Of a DNA stretch of 64,000 bases, positions 35,597 to 44,472 are shown in pieces. The notes beneath the pieces were generated by a model, which ran no database searches, was not told the origin of the DNA, and saw nothing but the letters and a program-made list of their open reading frames with translations. How positions within the stretch are numbered: position 1 is the stretch's first letter; the number at the start of each line of letters is the position of its first letter. The stretch comes from Phocaeicola_A sp964444735 (GTDB lineage: Bacteria; Bacteroidota; Bacteroidia; Bacteroidales; Bacteroidaceae). The stretch is from the NCBI GenBank assembly GCA_964444735.1, contig CAYUIJ010000001.1:1-64000 (forward strand), in the 5' to 3' direction. The position numbers and the translations under genes are program-made.

Positions 35597-35990
35597 AATT
35601 GCCGTGCATTGTTGGTTTTCTATATCACTGTATACCGATTCTTTCAGTTTGAGGCCCTTTTCTGTGTCTTCATTGTGAAAGAATGCGATATCTTCTTTTC
35701 TTATGTATGCTTGAGACTTGAAAAAGGGTGACAAAAATTTGGGCCGTTTTGCATCTTTTTTTGCAGACGGGCTGTATATATGCGGAGATTATGTTGGCTG
35801 ACAGTGGGATATATATTTACAGAGACCTGTTTGATATGGCGTATAAGGTTTTATGATGGCAATGACCGGGTTTTAGAGGATGGCATGGCAAGACGAGGCT
35901 GAATCCTGAGGATTCAGCCTCGCAAAGGCGGAATAAGGGGAGGGAATGAGGAAGAGAAAAACAGCCCTGCCCCTGTTTTTCAAGGCCTTT
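35597..35990. other. Control region between fecR and susC
   Basis: About 390 bases without a gene. They hold the fecR-side perfect hairpin (35894-35922) and the susC leader. On the minus strand AATTTTTG (about 35732-35739) is one mismatch from a -7 box, but an ECF-type promoter would be expected here, and I cannot define one. Confidence 0.4.
35894..35922 (-). terminator. Perfect 13-bp hairpin, probable terminator of fecR
   Basis: CGAGGCTGAATCC (35894-35906) and GGATTCAGCCTCG (35910-35922) pair fully around a 3-base loop, about 70 bases after the fecR stop codon. It lacks a T-tract on either strand, so it could instead stabilise the 3' end or be a protein-binding palindrome. Confidence 0.55.
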
Positions 35991-37184
35991 TTATTTTTTG
36001 CCGCCGGACAGATATATGCGGCGGCCCTTGACACGGTAAGTCAGGTCACCGGTCAGCTCGAATGCATTGAGGAAAGAGTTTATGTTCTCGTAACGCTTGA
36101 CGGTACCGCTATAGGTCAGCTGCTTTAGTTCCGGGTCCTCATATACCACTTCTATGTTATACCATCGTTCCAGCTTTGACATGATGCTGCAGAGTGTCTC
36201 GCTATGGAAAGAGAAGATTCCGTTTATCCATCCTGTATAGTCTTCTACGTTTACCGCTCGCTTTTCTATCCGGTCCGTCCACATGACGGCCTGTTCTCCG
36301 GGTATCAGCTCCTCGTATTCGTCCATAAGGCTGCTTATGCATACTTTTCCGTGCACCAGTGTGGTATAGCAGGCTTCGTTGTCATTGTAGGCGTTGATGT
36401 TGAAAGCCGTCCCCAGCACACGGACTTCGCCGTAGTGCGTGCGCACCACGAACGGGTGGCCCGCGTCTGCGGCCACATCAAAGAAGGCCTCTCCCTCCAG
36501 CATTACCGTGCGTTGTTTCCCGGTAAAGCATACGGGATAGGTGAGCTTGCTGTCGGAGTTCAGCCGGACAATGCTGCCGTCAGAAAGAACCACCGTATTC
36601 TCGCCTCCTCTCGGTATTATGAATTTGTTGTAATCGGGCTCCTGAGTGTCTTTGCCTGTTTCCTGATTTGCGGATTGCCGCCCGTCTGCGGTATATGAAA
36701 GTTCGCCTTGTCTGTAGCTTACCTCTATTCCGCTTTCTACAAGGCTCATCTTTTGTTTCTCTACGCTGATTTGCTGCCCGTCATTCAGTTCCAGTATGCC
36801 TTTTGACTCACCGGGAGCCAGAATGGTCAGTGTGTTTTCCACTTCAGAGTCTTTGATGCCTGTTATAAGGATCCCGGCTGTTATGACTGCGGCGGCCGCT
36901 GCGGCATACCGCCATCGCCACCGGAATGTGTTCCGGGGTGACGGTGCTGCGGCATGGGTTCTTTTCAGGAAACGCCGGTAGGCCTCTTCGGCCGAATAGC
37001 GCGATGAGGCCTGAAATGCGCGTTCCAGCTCTTTCTCTTCGCGCAGCTTTTTTATTTCCTCGTTCAGACGCGGATGATCGTTTAAAAACCGTTCTGCCTG
37101 AAGCCTCTCTTTTTCAGAAGCCTCTCCGGTGAGATGCCTTTTCAGCAGTCCGGCCTTTTCGTGTATGTGAAATGAATGTCTCAT
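35991..37184 (-). CDS. FecR-family anti-sigma factor
   Basis: A 397-residue single-pass inner-membrane regulator. The N-terminal cytosolic part (about 1-90) binds the ECF sigma factor, a membrane helix follows (about 92-110, Ala/Val-rich), then the FecR domain with GGENTVVLSDGSIVRLNSDS and LEGEAFFDVA, and a C-terminal DUF4974 domain (MSKLERWYNIEVVYEDPEL). It passes the signal from the STN domain of the neighbouring SusC to the sigma factor. It lies 139 bases after the sigma gene; no gene is seen in that gap. Confidence 0.93.
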   Translation of the reverse strand: MRHSFHIHEKAGLLKRHLTGEASEKERLQAERFLNDHPRLNEEIKKLREEKELERAFQASSRYSAEEAYRRFLKRTHAAAPSPRNTFRWRWRYAAAAAAVITAGILITGIKDSEVENTLTILAPGESKGILELNDGQQISVEKQKMSLVESGIEVSYRQGELSYTADGRQSANQETGKDTQEPDYNKFIIPRGGENTVVLSDGSIVRLNSDSKLTYPVCFTGKQRTVMLEGEAFFDVAADAGHPFVVRTHYGEVRVLGTAFNINAYNDNEACYTTLVHGKVCISSLMDEYEELIPGEQAVMWTDRIEKRAVNVEDYTGWINGIFSFHSETLCSIMSKLERWYNIEVVYEDPELKQLTYSGTVKRYENINSFLNAFELTGDLTYRVKGRRIYLSGGKK

Positions 37185-37323
37185 AGAATATCATGTGTTT
37201 CTACAGTTTAGTATATATCAAAAGAGGAAAAAGGGTGACAGACGCAGCCTTTTTTTGTTATTTTTTATAGTCTGTCTTTTTGTTAATGTTTTCTTTTCAG
37301 ATAAAGCGCCGCCGGGTTATTGG

Positions 37324-37929
37324 TTAGTAAACGGGGGGGGGGAAAATTTCATCAGGCCATAATAGGATTATCCATCCGATAATGTATTCCACGTTATTCA
37401 GCTTGTTGCGCAGGAACCTGAAACTGCGGCTTCGCTGCGTCTTGACTGTATTGATGCTTACTCCTAACCGCAGTGCGATTTCTTCCCATGAATATCCTTC
37501 TATGCGCATCAGAATAATGCGCTGCTGCTCTTTAGGCAGCTCTTTTATGTAGTTGTATAGCTGCCGGATCACTTCTTCTTTGACGGCAAGGGCATAATGC
37601 TCTTCTTCGTCATTCCTTTCTTCCTGCTCTTGCTGTAATTTCTCCAGAATATCGTTGTGAAGCCGGTGATTGCGCATGTAAAGCAGCGCGTTGTTGTAAC
37701 AGGCGCGATAAAGATAGTTGGTCAGTTCTTTGATATCAGAGAAAGTCCGGTTCCCCTCCCAGACAGCAATGTATATGTCCTGTACCAAATCTTCTGCATC
37801 TTCCTGCTGTTTGAGAATATTGGCCACGAACGTGCACAATGCCGCATAGTATTGCTCATAGAACAGTTCCCATCCGTCAGGGTCTTTCCGGTTGACGGCC
37901 TTTAAAATTTGTTTTTCCTTGTGGCTCAT
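37324..37929 (-). CDS. ECF (sigma-70 family) RNA polymerase sigma factor
   Basis: A 201-residue ECF sigma of the FecI/RpoE-like type found with Bacteroidetes SusCD loci. Region 2 includes QEDAEDLVQDIYIAVWEGN (about 41-59) and region 4 includes LPKEQQRIILMRIEGYSWEEIALRLG with the helix-turn-helix. It presumably directs transcription of susC onward once freed by FecR. The C-terminus (IFPPPVY) is encoded by a run of ten G on the plus strand (37333-37342), so its last residues depend on the tract length. The functional regions end before it. Confidence 0.92.
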   Translation of the reverse strand: MSHKEKQILKAVNRKDPDGWELFYEQYYAALCTFVANILKQQEDAEDLVQDIYIAVWEGNRTFSDIKELTNYLYRACYNNALLYMRNHRLHNDILEKLQQEQEERNDEEEHYALAVKEEVIRQLYNYIKELPKEQQRIILMRIEGYSWEEIALRLGVSINTVKTQRSRSFRFLRNKLNNVEYIIGWIILLWPDEIFPPPVY

Positions 37930-38088
37930 AACAATTGCAAGTTTAGATGCGGTTCTGTAGCAAGCGGGAGGCAGCTCAGCCGTTAAAGAAGAATGTTCCT
38001 TGCTCTCAGGCTGCGGGCCCGGGCTTTATAGTCTCGGACTTACTGCAGAATTTATCTGGCATGAAATGAAAAATATATAAAACGCGCA

Positions 38089-38119
38089 TAAAGATAGCTA
38101 ATTTTCCTGACGTTGCAAG
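38089..38119 (-). promoter_or_regulatory. Possible promoter of the ECF sigma gene
   Basis: On the minus strand CTTG (38119-38116), 19 bases, then TATCTTTA (38096-38089): each box is one base off the Bacteroides -33/-7 consensus at the right spacing. It would leave an untranslated leader of about 150 bases. The remainder of 37930-38250 shows no gene. Confidence 0.4.
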
Positions 38120-38249
38120 AAAGAAAGACCGCAACGGAACGGCACAAGGGATTATACCTATTATACCTGTAGCGGCGGGATGGAAAAACCGGCGGGAATG
38201 AGTCTGCACGCCCGGTCCGGCAAGCGGCTTTAAGCGTACAGGATCCCGT

Positions 38250-38287
38250 AAAAAACAAAAAAACAGCCTCAAAACCGGATGAGACTG
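38250..38287 (-). terminator. Intrinsic terminator of rpsO
   Basis: On the minus strand CAGTCTCA pairs with TGAGGCTG (one mismatch) around an 8-base loop, followed at once by a T-rich tract (a run of A on the plus strand, 38251-38263). Located 30 bases after the rpsO stop codon. Confidence 0.8.
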
Positions 38288-38317
38288 CCTTTCTGTTTCC
38301 TCGCCTTGCGGTTAAGG

Positions 38318-38587
38318 TTACTTACGCAGGCCCAGGGCTTTGACGATGGCACGGTATCTTCCGATATCACGATCTTTAAGGTAGTTCAACAAAGAACGGC
38401 GTTTCCCTACCAAGGCAGTCAAAGCTCTTTCAGTGCCATGATCTTTACGGTTTTTTTTCATGTGTTCCGTCAAATGGGAAATACGGAATGAAAACAATGC
38501 AATCTGAGACTCGGCTGAGCCGGTATCCTTGTCAGACTTTCCGTATTGTCCAAAGATCTCCTGTTTCTTTGCAGCGTCTAAATACAT
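38318..38587 (-). CDS. rpsO: 30S ribosomal protein S15
   Basis: An 89-residue S15, which binds 16S rRNA early in assembly of the small-subunit platform. The family pattern is clear: DTGSAESQIALFSFRISHLTEHMK near 21-44, KDHGTERALTALVGKRRSLLNYL near 47-69, and the C-terminal YRAIVKALGLRK. It is a single-gene unit with its own terminator and a probable promoter in the 130-base gap shared with divergent typA (a TATCTTCG box on the minus strand at 38634-38641). In many bacteria S15 represses its own translation; no leader structure was identified here. Confidence 0.97.
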   Translation of the reverse strand: MYLDAAKKQEIFGQYGKSDKDTGSAESQIALFSFRISHLTEHMKKNRKDHGTERALTALVGKRRSLLNYLKDRDIGRYRAIVKALGLRK

Positions 38588-38685
38588 GATTAGTTAAATG
38601 AATGTGTTGTATTAAAAAATTCTTTTGCGGCTGCGAAGATAGACATTATCTTGTAATATGCAATGATTTTTCAAACTTTTTCTGC

Positions 38686-38693
38686 TAACTTTG
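38686..38693 (+). promoter_or_regulatory. -7 promoter box of typA
   Basis: TAACTTTG matches TAnnTTTG, 24 bases before the typA ATG at 38718. The -33 region is poor. The divergent rpsO promoter lies about 45 bases away. Confidence 0.45.
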
Positions 38694-38717
38694 CAGCCAG
38701 ATTAAGGTAAAAACGGT

Positions 38718-40535
38718 ATGCAGGACATCAGGAACATTGCAATTATAGCCCATGTAGACCATGGGAAGACCACGCTTGTGGACAAGATGATGCTGGCCGG
38801 CCACCTGTTCCGCAATGATCGGATCAGCGGCTCGCTGGTGCTGGATAGCAACGATTTGGAGCGGGAGCGCGGGATAACGATTCTCTCAAAGAATGTGTCA
38901 ATTGAATACAGGGGAACGAAGATTAACATCATTGATACTCCGGGGCACGCCGATTTCGGCGGGGAAGTGGAGCGGGTACTGAATATGGCGGACGGATGCA
39001 TCCTGCTTGTTGACGCTTTTGAAGGCCCGATGCCGCAGACCCGCTTTGTATTGCAGAAGGCACTCGGCATGGGGCTGAAGCCGTTAGTGGTGATCAATAA
39101 GGTTGATAAGCCCAACTGCCGCCCCGAGGAGGTTTATGAAATGGTGTTCGATTTGATGTGCGCGCTTAATGCCACGGAAGAGCAGCTGGATTTCCCTGTA
39201 CTTTACGGCTCTGCCAAGAACAACTGGATGGGCGATGACTGGAAATCCCCGACAGGCAGCATATTGCCTCTGCTTGATGCCATTATAAGATACATCCCGG
39301 CACCGAGACAGCTCGCGGGGACTCCGCAAATGCTGATAACCTCGCTTGATTATTCATCCTATACAGGACGGATTGCGGTGGGAAGAGTGCATCGCGGCAC
39401 GCTGACCGAAGGGATGGGCATTACGCTTGCCAGGCGTGACGGCACGATGGTGAAGACAAAAATCAGGGAGCTGCATACTTTTGAAGGGCTGGGGCGTAAG
39501 AGAGTCGGGGCGGTCTCATCGGGTGATATATGCGCCATTGCGGGCATTGAGAAATTTGAGATAGGAGATACGGTATGTGATTTTGTGAATCCCGAGCCGC
39601 TTCCTCCTATTGCCATTGATGAGCCCACCATGAGCATGGTGTTTACCGTCAATGACTCTCCGTTTTTCGGGAAAGAAGGGAGGTTTGTCACTTCCCGGCA
39701 TATACAGGAACGTTTGGCAAGAGAGCTCGACAGGAATCTGGCATTGAGAGTTGCCAGGGCACCCGGCGAGGAGGATAAGTGGATTGTGTCAGGACGCGGC
39801 GTGCTGCATCTTTCCATATTGATTGAGACCATGAGGCGTGAGGGCTATGAGCTTCAGGTAGGGCAGCCTCAGGTGATATTCAAGAAGATAAACGGCACAG
39901 AATGCGAGCCGGTGGAAGAGCTGACAATCAATGTTCCTGATGAATACGCCAGCAGGATGATTGACATGGTTACCCGCCGCAAGGGTGAAATGACTTCCAT
40001 GCAGTCAATAGGCGACAGGGTGGATATGGAGTTTGACATTCCGTCGAGAGGCATTATCGGCTTGCGGACCAATGTGCTTACCGCTTCGGCCGGAGAAGCC
40101 GTCATGGCACACCGCTTTAAGGAATATCAGCCGTATAAAGGCGGCATAGATCGGCGTGTCAATGGTTCAATGGTCGCCATGGAAACGGGTACGGCCTTTG
40201 CCTATGCCATTGACAAGCTGCAGGATCGCGGTCGCTTCTTCATCTTCCCCCAGCAGGAAGTATATGCCGGACAGGTTGTAGGCGAGCATGTCCATGAGAA
40301 CGACCTGGTTGTCAATGTGACAAAATCAAAGAAGCTGACCAATATGCGTGCTTCCGGCTCTGATGAAAAGACCCGAATCATACCGCCGGTGATATTCTCA
40401 TTGGAAGAGGCTCTGGAATACATAAAGGAAGACGAATATGTGGAGGTAACTCCGAAGAGCATGCGGATGCGTAAAATTATACTTGATGAGCTGGAGCGAA
40501 AACGTACCGCCCGGGATAAGAGGGATCCGGCGTGA
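38718..40535 (+). CDS. typA: Translational GTPase TypA/BipA
   Basis: A 605-residue ribosome-binding GTPase of the EF-G family involved in stress and low-temperature ribosome assembly. The G1 motif AHVDHGKTTLVDKM (10-23), DTPGHADFGG (G3) and NKVDKPNC (G4) are intact; domain II, two EF-G-like alpha/beta domains and the TypA-specific C-terminal domain (RFFIFPQQEVYAGQVVGEH) follow. It stands alone and ends in a strong shared terminator with the convergent nitroreductase gene. Confidence 0.97.
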   Translation: MQDIRNIAIIAHVDHGKTTLVDKMMLAGHLFRNDRISGSLVLDSNDLERERGITILSKNVSIEYRGTKINIIDTPGHADFGGEVERVLNMADGCILLVDAFEGPMPQTRFVLQKALGMGLKPLVVINKVDKPNCRPEEVYEMVFDLMCALNATEEQLDFPVLYGSAKNNWMGDDWKSPTGSILPLLDAIIRYIPAPRQLAGTPQMLITSLDYSSYTGRIAVGRVHRGTLTEGMGITLARRDGTMVKTKIRELHTFEGLGRKRVGAVSSGDICAIAGIEKFEIGDTVCDFVNPEPLPPIAIDEPTMSMVFTVNDSPFFGKEGRFVTSRHIQERLARELDRNLALRVARAPGEEDKWIVSGRGVLHLSILIETMRREGYELQVGQPQVIFKKINGTECEPVEELTINVPDEYASRMIDMVTRRKGEMTSMQSIGDRVDMEFDIPSRGIIGLRTNVLTASAGEAVMAHRFKEYQPYKGGIDRRVNGSMVAMETGTAFAYAIDKLQDRGRFFIFPQQEVYAGQVVGEHVHENDLVVNVTKSKKLTNMRASGSDEKTRIIPPVIFSLEEALEYIKEDEYVEVTPKSMRMRKIILDELERKRTARDKRDPA

Positions 40536-40546
40536 CATGTCCGGAC

Positions 40547-40588
40547 AAGAGGCCTTGCACCGTCAGAATGGACGGTGCAAGGCCTCTT
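40547..40588. terminator. Bidirectional intrinsic terminator
   Basis: A perfect stem of about 18 bp, AAGAGGCCTTGCACCGTC (40547-40564) with GACGGTGCAAGGCCTCTT (40571-40588), and a 6-base loop. It lies between the convergent typA and nitroreductase genes and fits both. Confidence 0.8.
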
Positions 40589-40641
40589 CATACACATAAA
40601 AATAAGGATACCCCGTTATTTGTATTTCCCTGTCTGTCTGG

Positions 40642-41283
40642 CTAATTGATAAATTTGATCTTGTTCTTGTCTCTCGGTTTGGCGGCCGGAGACTCATCAG
40701 GATAGCCTAAAGCTATGGCATAAAGCAGTTTATGAGTATCCGGCAGATCCAGTTTCTTCAGATAATCACTTGCCGCTTCGCTGTTCATGAGCCGTATGGG
40801 CGCTCCCAGACAGCATGAGCCTATCCCCATGGACCAGGCCGCCAGTATGATATTTTCGCCTAACAGCCCGCAATCGACCTGTGACAGGTCATAGGCCGTA
40901 TCGTATGCAATGAAGACTACCGTCGGAGCATTGTTGAATATATTCCTGAATCCGGGTTTCCTGGCGGCATTAGGGTTCTCTTTGACATATAATTCCGTAA
41001 TGCCGTTGATAATATCCGGATTGTCAGTTACACGTATCTGCCATGATTCTTTGTGCATACCGTTAGGGGCATTGATGCCGCATTCAAGTATCCGATCCAT
41101 TTTGTCACGCTCCACCGGCACGGGCTTATACTGGCGTATGCTCCGGCGTGCCATGATGGTTTCGATTACCTTGTTGGTGCTGTCTTGCCGCGCTGCCGTA
41201 TTGTCGGCATTGGGGACGGCCTGTCTGCAGCCGCATAAGGCTGCCATGCCCAGACCGAGAATGAGTGTTGAAATAGCTTTCAT
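40642..41283 (-). CDS. Nitroreductase family lipoprotein
   Basis: 213 residues from the ATG at 41283. The start gives a signal peptide with a probable lipobox (AALCGC), so the protein is likely exported. A flavin-dependent nitroreductase domain follows: ETIMARRSIRQYKPVPVERD, CGINAPNGMHKESWQI, GLLGENIILAAWSMGIGSCCLG. Such exported nitroreductases are known in Bacteroides; the physiological substrate is unknown. The frame stays open for 456 bases upstream of this start, but that stretch has no recognisable domain. It is convergent with typA and divergent from the lrp gene. Confidence 0.87.
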   Translation of the reverse strand: MKAISTLILGLGMAALCGCRQAVPNADNTAARQDSTNKVIETIMARRSIRQYKPVPVERDKMDRILECGINAPNGMHKESWQIRVTDNPDIINGITELYVKENPNAARKPGFRNIFNNAPTVVFIAYDTAYDLSQVDCGLLGENIILAAWSMGIGSCCLGAPIRLMNSEAASDYLKKLDLPDTHKLLYAIALGYPDESPAAKPRDKNKIKFIN

Positions 41284-41855
41284 ACTTGTTTTGTTTTTAA
41301 AGATACCATTTTTGTATGGCAAATATAGCAAGGAACGTTTGTCTGCGGGTGCATGCGTTTTGTTTTTTTGTGTTTTATTTGGGTGTTTTTTAAATCCGGA
41401 TGATACAGGCACGATTCCTGTGATGAAAGAAAAGACGGATTGCCTCTGTCCCGTTACTATGGCCGCAGCCGCCGGAGGGCTTTTGTCTCCGTACTGTAAT
41501 ACCGCAGTCATGTCAAGGGACTGAAAAAATACTGTTCCGTATGCATTCCCCGCCTTTATGGTTCCAGCCCGATGCATGCTTGCGGAGTCCGTCTGCATGT
41601 CTGCGCGCTCTTCGCATGGCGGCAGGCGTGCCGCGAAAGAAGAGGCTTTTGAAGGTATGAGAACCTTGCGGAAAGGCTGATTTAAGCAGATGGCACAAAG
41701 TGTCTGAAAAGGCTTTCGGGGGTGACGCCTCCCTTTCATACGGCGGGTTGACTATAATATTATCATAAATAATGAAAAAAACACTCAAAAAGCCGGGAGG
41801 CATGAAAAAAATAATTATTTTTGCTTATCAGAATGTTATAAAAAATGCCATGAAT
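41284..41855. other. Non-coding region between nitroreductase and lrp genes
   Basis: About 570 bases with no assignable gene. A -7 box for the nitroreductase gene (TATATTTG on the minus strand, 41320-41327) and one for the lrp gene (TATTTTTG, 41816-41823) sit at the ends. The more GC-rich centre (about 41400-41700) has open frames on the minus strand without recognisable domains; it may hold a decayed gene. Confidence 0.5.
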
Positions 41856-42326
41856 ATGGAAAAAATGGAAAGAATAGACAGTTTAGACAGACGCATATTG
41901 GGGATTATCTCACAGAATGCGAGAATCCCGTTTAAGGATGTGGCCGCGGAATGCGGCGTGTCACGCGCGGCAATACACCAGCGCGTGCAAAGACTGATTG
42001 ACATGGGAGTGATTGTGGGATCGGGCTACCATGTCAATCCTAAGAGTTTGGGATACAGCACTTGTACATATATAGGAATAAAGTTAGAAAAAGGCTCCAT
42101 GTATAAAGGCGTCGTAGCCCAGCTGCGTAGTATCCGCGAGATTGTGGAGTGTCATTTCACTACAGGCCCCTACACAATGCTGATCAAATTGTATGTCCGT
42201 GATAATGAGCATCTGATGGATTTGCTGAACAGACAGATACAGGAGATACCCGGAGTAGCGGCTACCGAAACGCTTATATCTTTGGAGCAAAGCATTAAGA
42301 AAGAGATTCCTGTTTCTGAAAAATAA
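41856..42326 (+). CDS. Lrp/AsnC family transcriptional regulator
   Basis: 156 residues from the ATG at 41856; a start at 41865 (MERIDSLD) is equally possible. A longer frame from 41772 would start upstream of a promoter-like TATTTTTG and is rejected. The winged helix occupies the first 60 residues (LDRRILGIISQNARIPFKDVAAECGVSRAAIHQRVQ), and the RAM ligand-binding domain follows. Members sense amino acids and form octamers. As the first gene before DUF4491, a peptidase fusion, a glutaminyl cyclase and sufE, it may regulate this peptide-related group. Confidence 0.9.
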   Translation: MEKMERIDSLDRRILGIISQNARIPFKDVAAECGVSRAAIHQRVQRLIDMGVIVGSGYHVNPKSLGYSTCTYIGIKLEKGSMYKGVVAQLRSIREIVECHFTTGPYTMLIKLYVRDNEHLMDLLNRQIQEIPGVAATETLISLEQSIKKEIPVSEK

Positions 42327-42331
42327 GGAGC

Positions 42332-42637
42332 ATGGCAGGGGGGCTGTATTGGCAGGGGCTGATTATCGGGGTATTCACGTTTCTGATTATCGGAGTGTTT
42401 CATCCTATGGTGATTAAATGCGAGTATTACTTTGGAACACGTTGCTGGTGGATATTTTCAGTTATGGGCATTGGAGCCGCTGCGGTGTCACTGTTTATTC
42501 CTCATGAGATTGTTTCGCCCTTGCTGGGGGTGACGGCTTTCTCTTCATTCTGGGCAATCAGGGAACTGTTCGAACAGGAGAAGCGTGTGCGTAAAGGATG
42601 GTTCCCCAAGAATCCTAAACGTGAATACAAGTTTTAG
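42332..42637 (+). CDS. DUF4491 family membrane protein
   Basis: A 101-residue protein with three hydrophobic segments (about 6-24, 39-56, 60-76) and a basic C-terminus KRVRKGWFPKNPKREYKF. This matches DUF4491, a small Bacteroidetes and Firmicutes membrane family of unknown function. It starts 5 bases after lrp and ends 6 bases before the peptidase fusion, so the three are cotranscribed. Confidence 0.85.
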   Translation: MAGGLYWQGLIIGVFTFLIIGVFHPMVIKCEYYFGTRCWWIFSVMGIGAAAVSLFIPHEIVSPLLGVTAFSSFWAIRELFEQEKRVRKGWFPKNPKREYKF

Positions 42638-42643
42638 ACAGGC

Positions 42644-44434
42644 ATGTTGCAAAACGATTATTATAACATAGAAAAGGGCTATGAAGGTATCGTATCTTCG
42701 GGCCCTTTATCCAGACAGCGTCCCGTCATTGGAGTTACTGCAAACTTCAGTGACGGGAACTGTTCTTTATCTGACGGATATGTCCGATCGGTGCTTGAGG
42801 CAGGAGGAGTACCGTTACTGATTCCTCCGTATGATGACGAAGAGAGCCTGATACATACGCTTGATGCCGTTGACGGCATTCTGTTGAGCGGAGGCGGTGA
42901 TATAAACCCTTTGTTTATGGGGGAGGAACCTCTTGAGGAGCTCCGCGAGGTCAGCCATCATCGTGACAGACAGGAATTGCTGCTCGTAAGACTGGCTTCA
43001 GACAGACAGATTCCTATATTGGGAATTTGCAGGGGAATACAGGTGATGAATGTCGCGTTGGGCGGAAAGGTGTTTCAGGATATACGCAAGCAGTATGGAA
43101 CGGAATGTATCAAGCACAGTCAGGAACTGAACCGTTCTTACCCTTCGCATACGGTACGTATCGCAAATGGCTCTTTGCTTTACAGGCTGTTTGAGAATAC
43201 GGGCGCCGTTTGTCATGACGGCCTGTCGTTACCGGTCAATTCATTCCATCATCAGGCCGTAAGTGTTCCGGCTCCCGGATTCCGTGTATGCGCCTGTTCG
43301 CCGGACGGCATTGTTGAGGCCATTGAATCGGAACAATACAAGTCTGTGATTGGAGTGCAATGGCACCCGGAGTGCATGATACTTGAAGGGAACAAGGATA
43401 TGATGCCGCTGTTTGAGTGGCTGGTGAAGGAGTCGCTTTCATTTGCGGAGGCCAGACGGGTGCATCAACGCATCGTCTCATTGGACTCCCATTGTGATAC
43501 TCCCATGCTTTTTGACCGGAACATACGCTTCAATACGCGTGACCCGCGTGTAAAGGTCGATATTCACAAGATGTACGAAGGACATCTTGACGGAATTGTC
43601 ATGGCGGCTTATCTGAAGCAGGGATCCCGTGACAAGGATGCCTTGCAGGCTGCCTCGGCAAAGGCTTTTTCCTTGCTGAGCCGGATAGAGGAGATGGTTG
43701 CGGCAAACAGTCTGTACGCAGGTATTGCCTGTACGCCGCAGGATGTATTCCGCCTGAAGAGAGAAAACAGGAAAGCCGTCATGTTAGGAATAGAAAACGC
43801 CTACGCAATTGGATTGGATATTGCGAACATAGAAAGGTTCCGTGAGAAAGGAGTCGTTTACATGACGCTATGCCATAATGGCGACAACGATGTATGCGAC
43901 TCGGCATGCGGGAACAGGGAGCATGGAGGATTGAGCGCGTTTGGCCGTCAGGCGGTCCGTGAGATGAACCGTGTGGGCATGATGGCCGACTTGTCACATG
44001 CTTCTGAAGAGAGCTTTTTCGATGTGTTGGAATGCAGCCGCGCGCCTGTTGTCTGTTCGCACTCTTCGTGCCGTGCCTTGTGCAATCATCCGCGTAATCT
44101 TACCGATGATCAGATCCGTGCGCTTGCAAAGGCCGGAGGTGTGGCACAGGTATGCATCTATGGCGGTTTTCTGCGTGATGACGGGAAAGCCGGATTGCCC
44201 GATGTGGTGGCACATATCAACCATATGGCCGGGATTGCCGGCATTGACCATGTGGGGATAGGTACCGATTTCGACGGAGACGGGGGCGTGCCCGGATGTG
44301 ATTCTGCGGCCGAAGTGATTAATCTTACCCGCAGACTGATGGCTGAAGGATATTCTGAAGAGGATATAGCCAAGATATGGGGTGGAAACTTTATGCGTCT
44401 GATGGAAACCGTACAGGCGGATGCTGTGAGATGA
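42644..44434 (+). CDS. Fusion of class I glutamine-amidotransferase-type hydrolase (C26) and membrane dipeptidase (M19)
   Basis: A 596-residue two-domain enzyme without signal peptide. Residues about 25-265 are a peptidase C26 / gamma-glutamyl-GABA hydrolase domain with Cys129 in GICRGIQVMN and the partner His-Glu in VQWHPE. Residues about 275-590 are an M19 renal-dipeptidase-like domain with metal ligands in DSHCDTP, GIENAYAIG, ADLSHASEESF and VVCSHSSCRAL. Together they could remove a gamma-glutamyl group and then split the remaining dipeptide, as needed for glutathione-like peptides; that pairing is inferred. It lies 6 bases after DUF4491 and overlaps a possible upstream start of the next gene. 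Confidence 0.92.
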   Translation: MLQNDYYNIEKGYEGIVSSGPLSRQRPVIGVTANFSDGNCSLSDGYVRSVLEAGGVPLLIPPYDDEESLIHTLDAVDGILLSGGGDINPLFMGEEPLEELREVSHHRDRQELLLVRLASDRQIPILGICRGIQVMNVALGGKVFQDIRKQYGTECIKHSQELNRSYPSHTVRIANGSLLYRLFENTGAVCHDGLSLPVNSFHHQAVSVPAPGFRVCACSPDGIVEAIESEQYKSVIGVQWHPECMILEGNKDMMPLFEWLVKESLSFAEARRVHQRIVSLDSHCDTPMLFDRNIRFNTRDPRVKVDIHKMYEGHLDGIVMAAYLKQGSRDKDALQAASAKAFSLLSRIEEMVAANSLYAGIACTPQDVFRLKRENRKAVMLGIENAYAIGLDIANIERFREKGVVYMTLCHNGDNDVCDSACGNREHGGLSAFGRQAVREMNRVGMMADLSHASEESFFDVLECSRAPVVCSHSSCRALCNHPRNLTDDQIRALAKAGGVAQVCIYGGFLRDDGKAGLPDVVAHINHMAGIAGIDHVGIGTDFDGDGGVPGCDSAAEVINLTRRLMAEGYSEEDIAKIWGGNFMRLMETVQADAVR

Positions 44435-44472
44435 CAGTTATGAACGTATTAAATCAGAAACCGTCAGAGACA

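Noticed and set aside
35597..35734. Upstream in-frame extension of SusC by 46 residues
   Set aside because: The extension has no signal peptide character, whereas the internal ATG at 35596 starts a perfect one.
37930..38250. Minus-strand frame of about 88 codons between the ECF sigma gene and rpsO
   Set aside because: It runs through the rpsO terminator and a probable sigma promoter; no domain is seen.
41284..41739. Upstream in-frame extension of the nitroreductase by about 150 codons
   Set aside because: The signal peptide begins at 41283 and a promoter-like box lies at 41320-41327 inside the extension; the extension has no domain.
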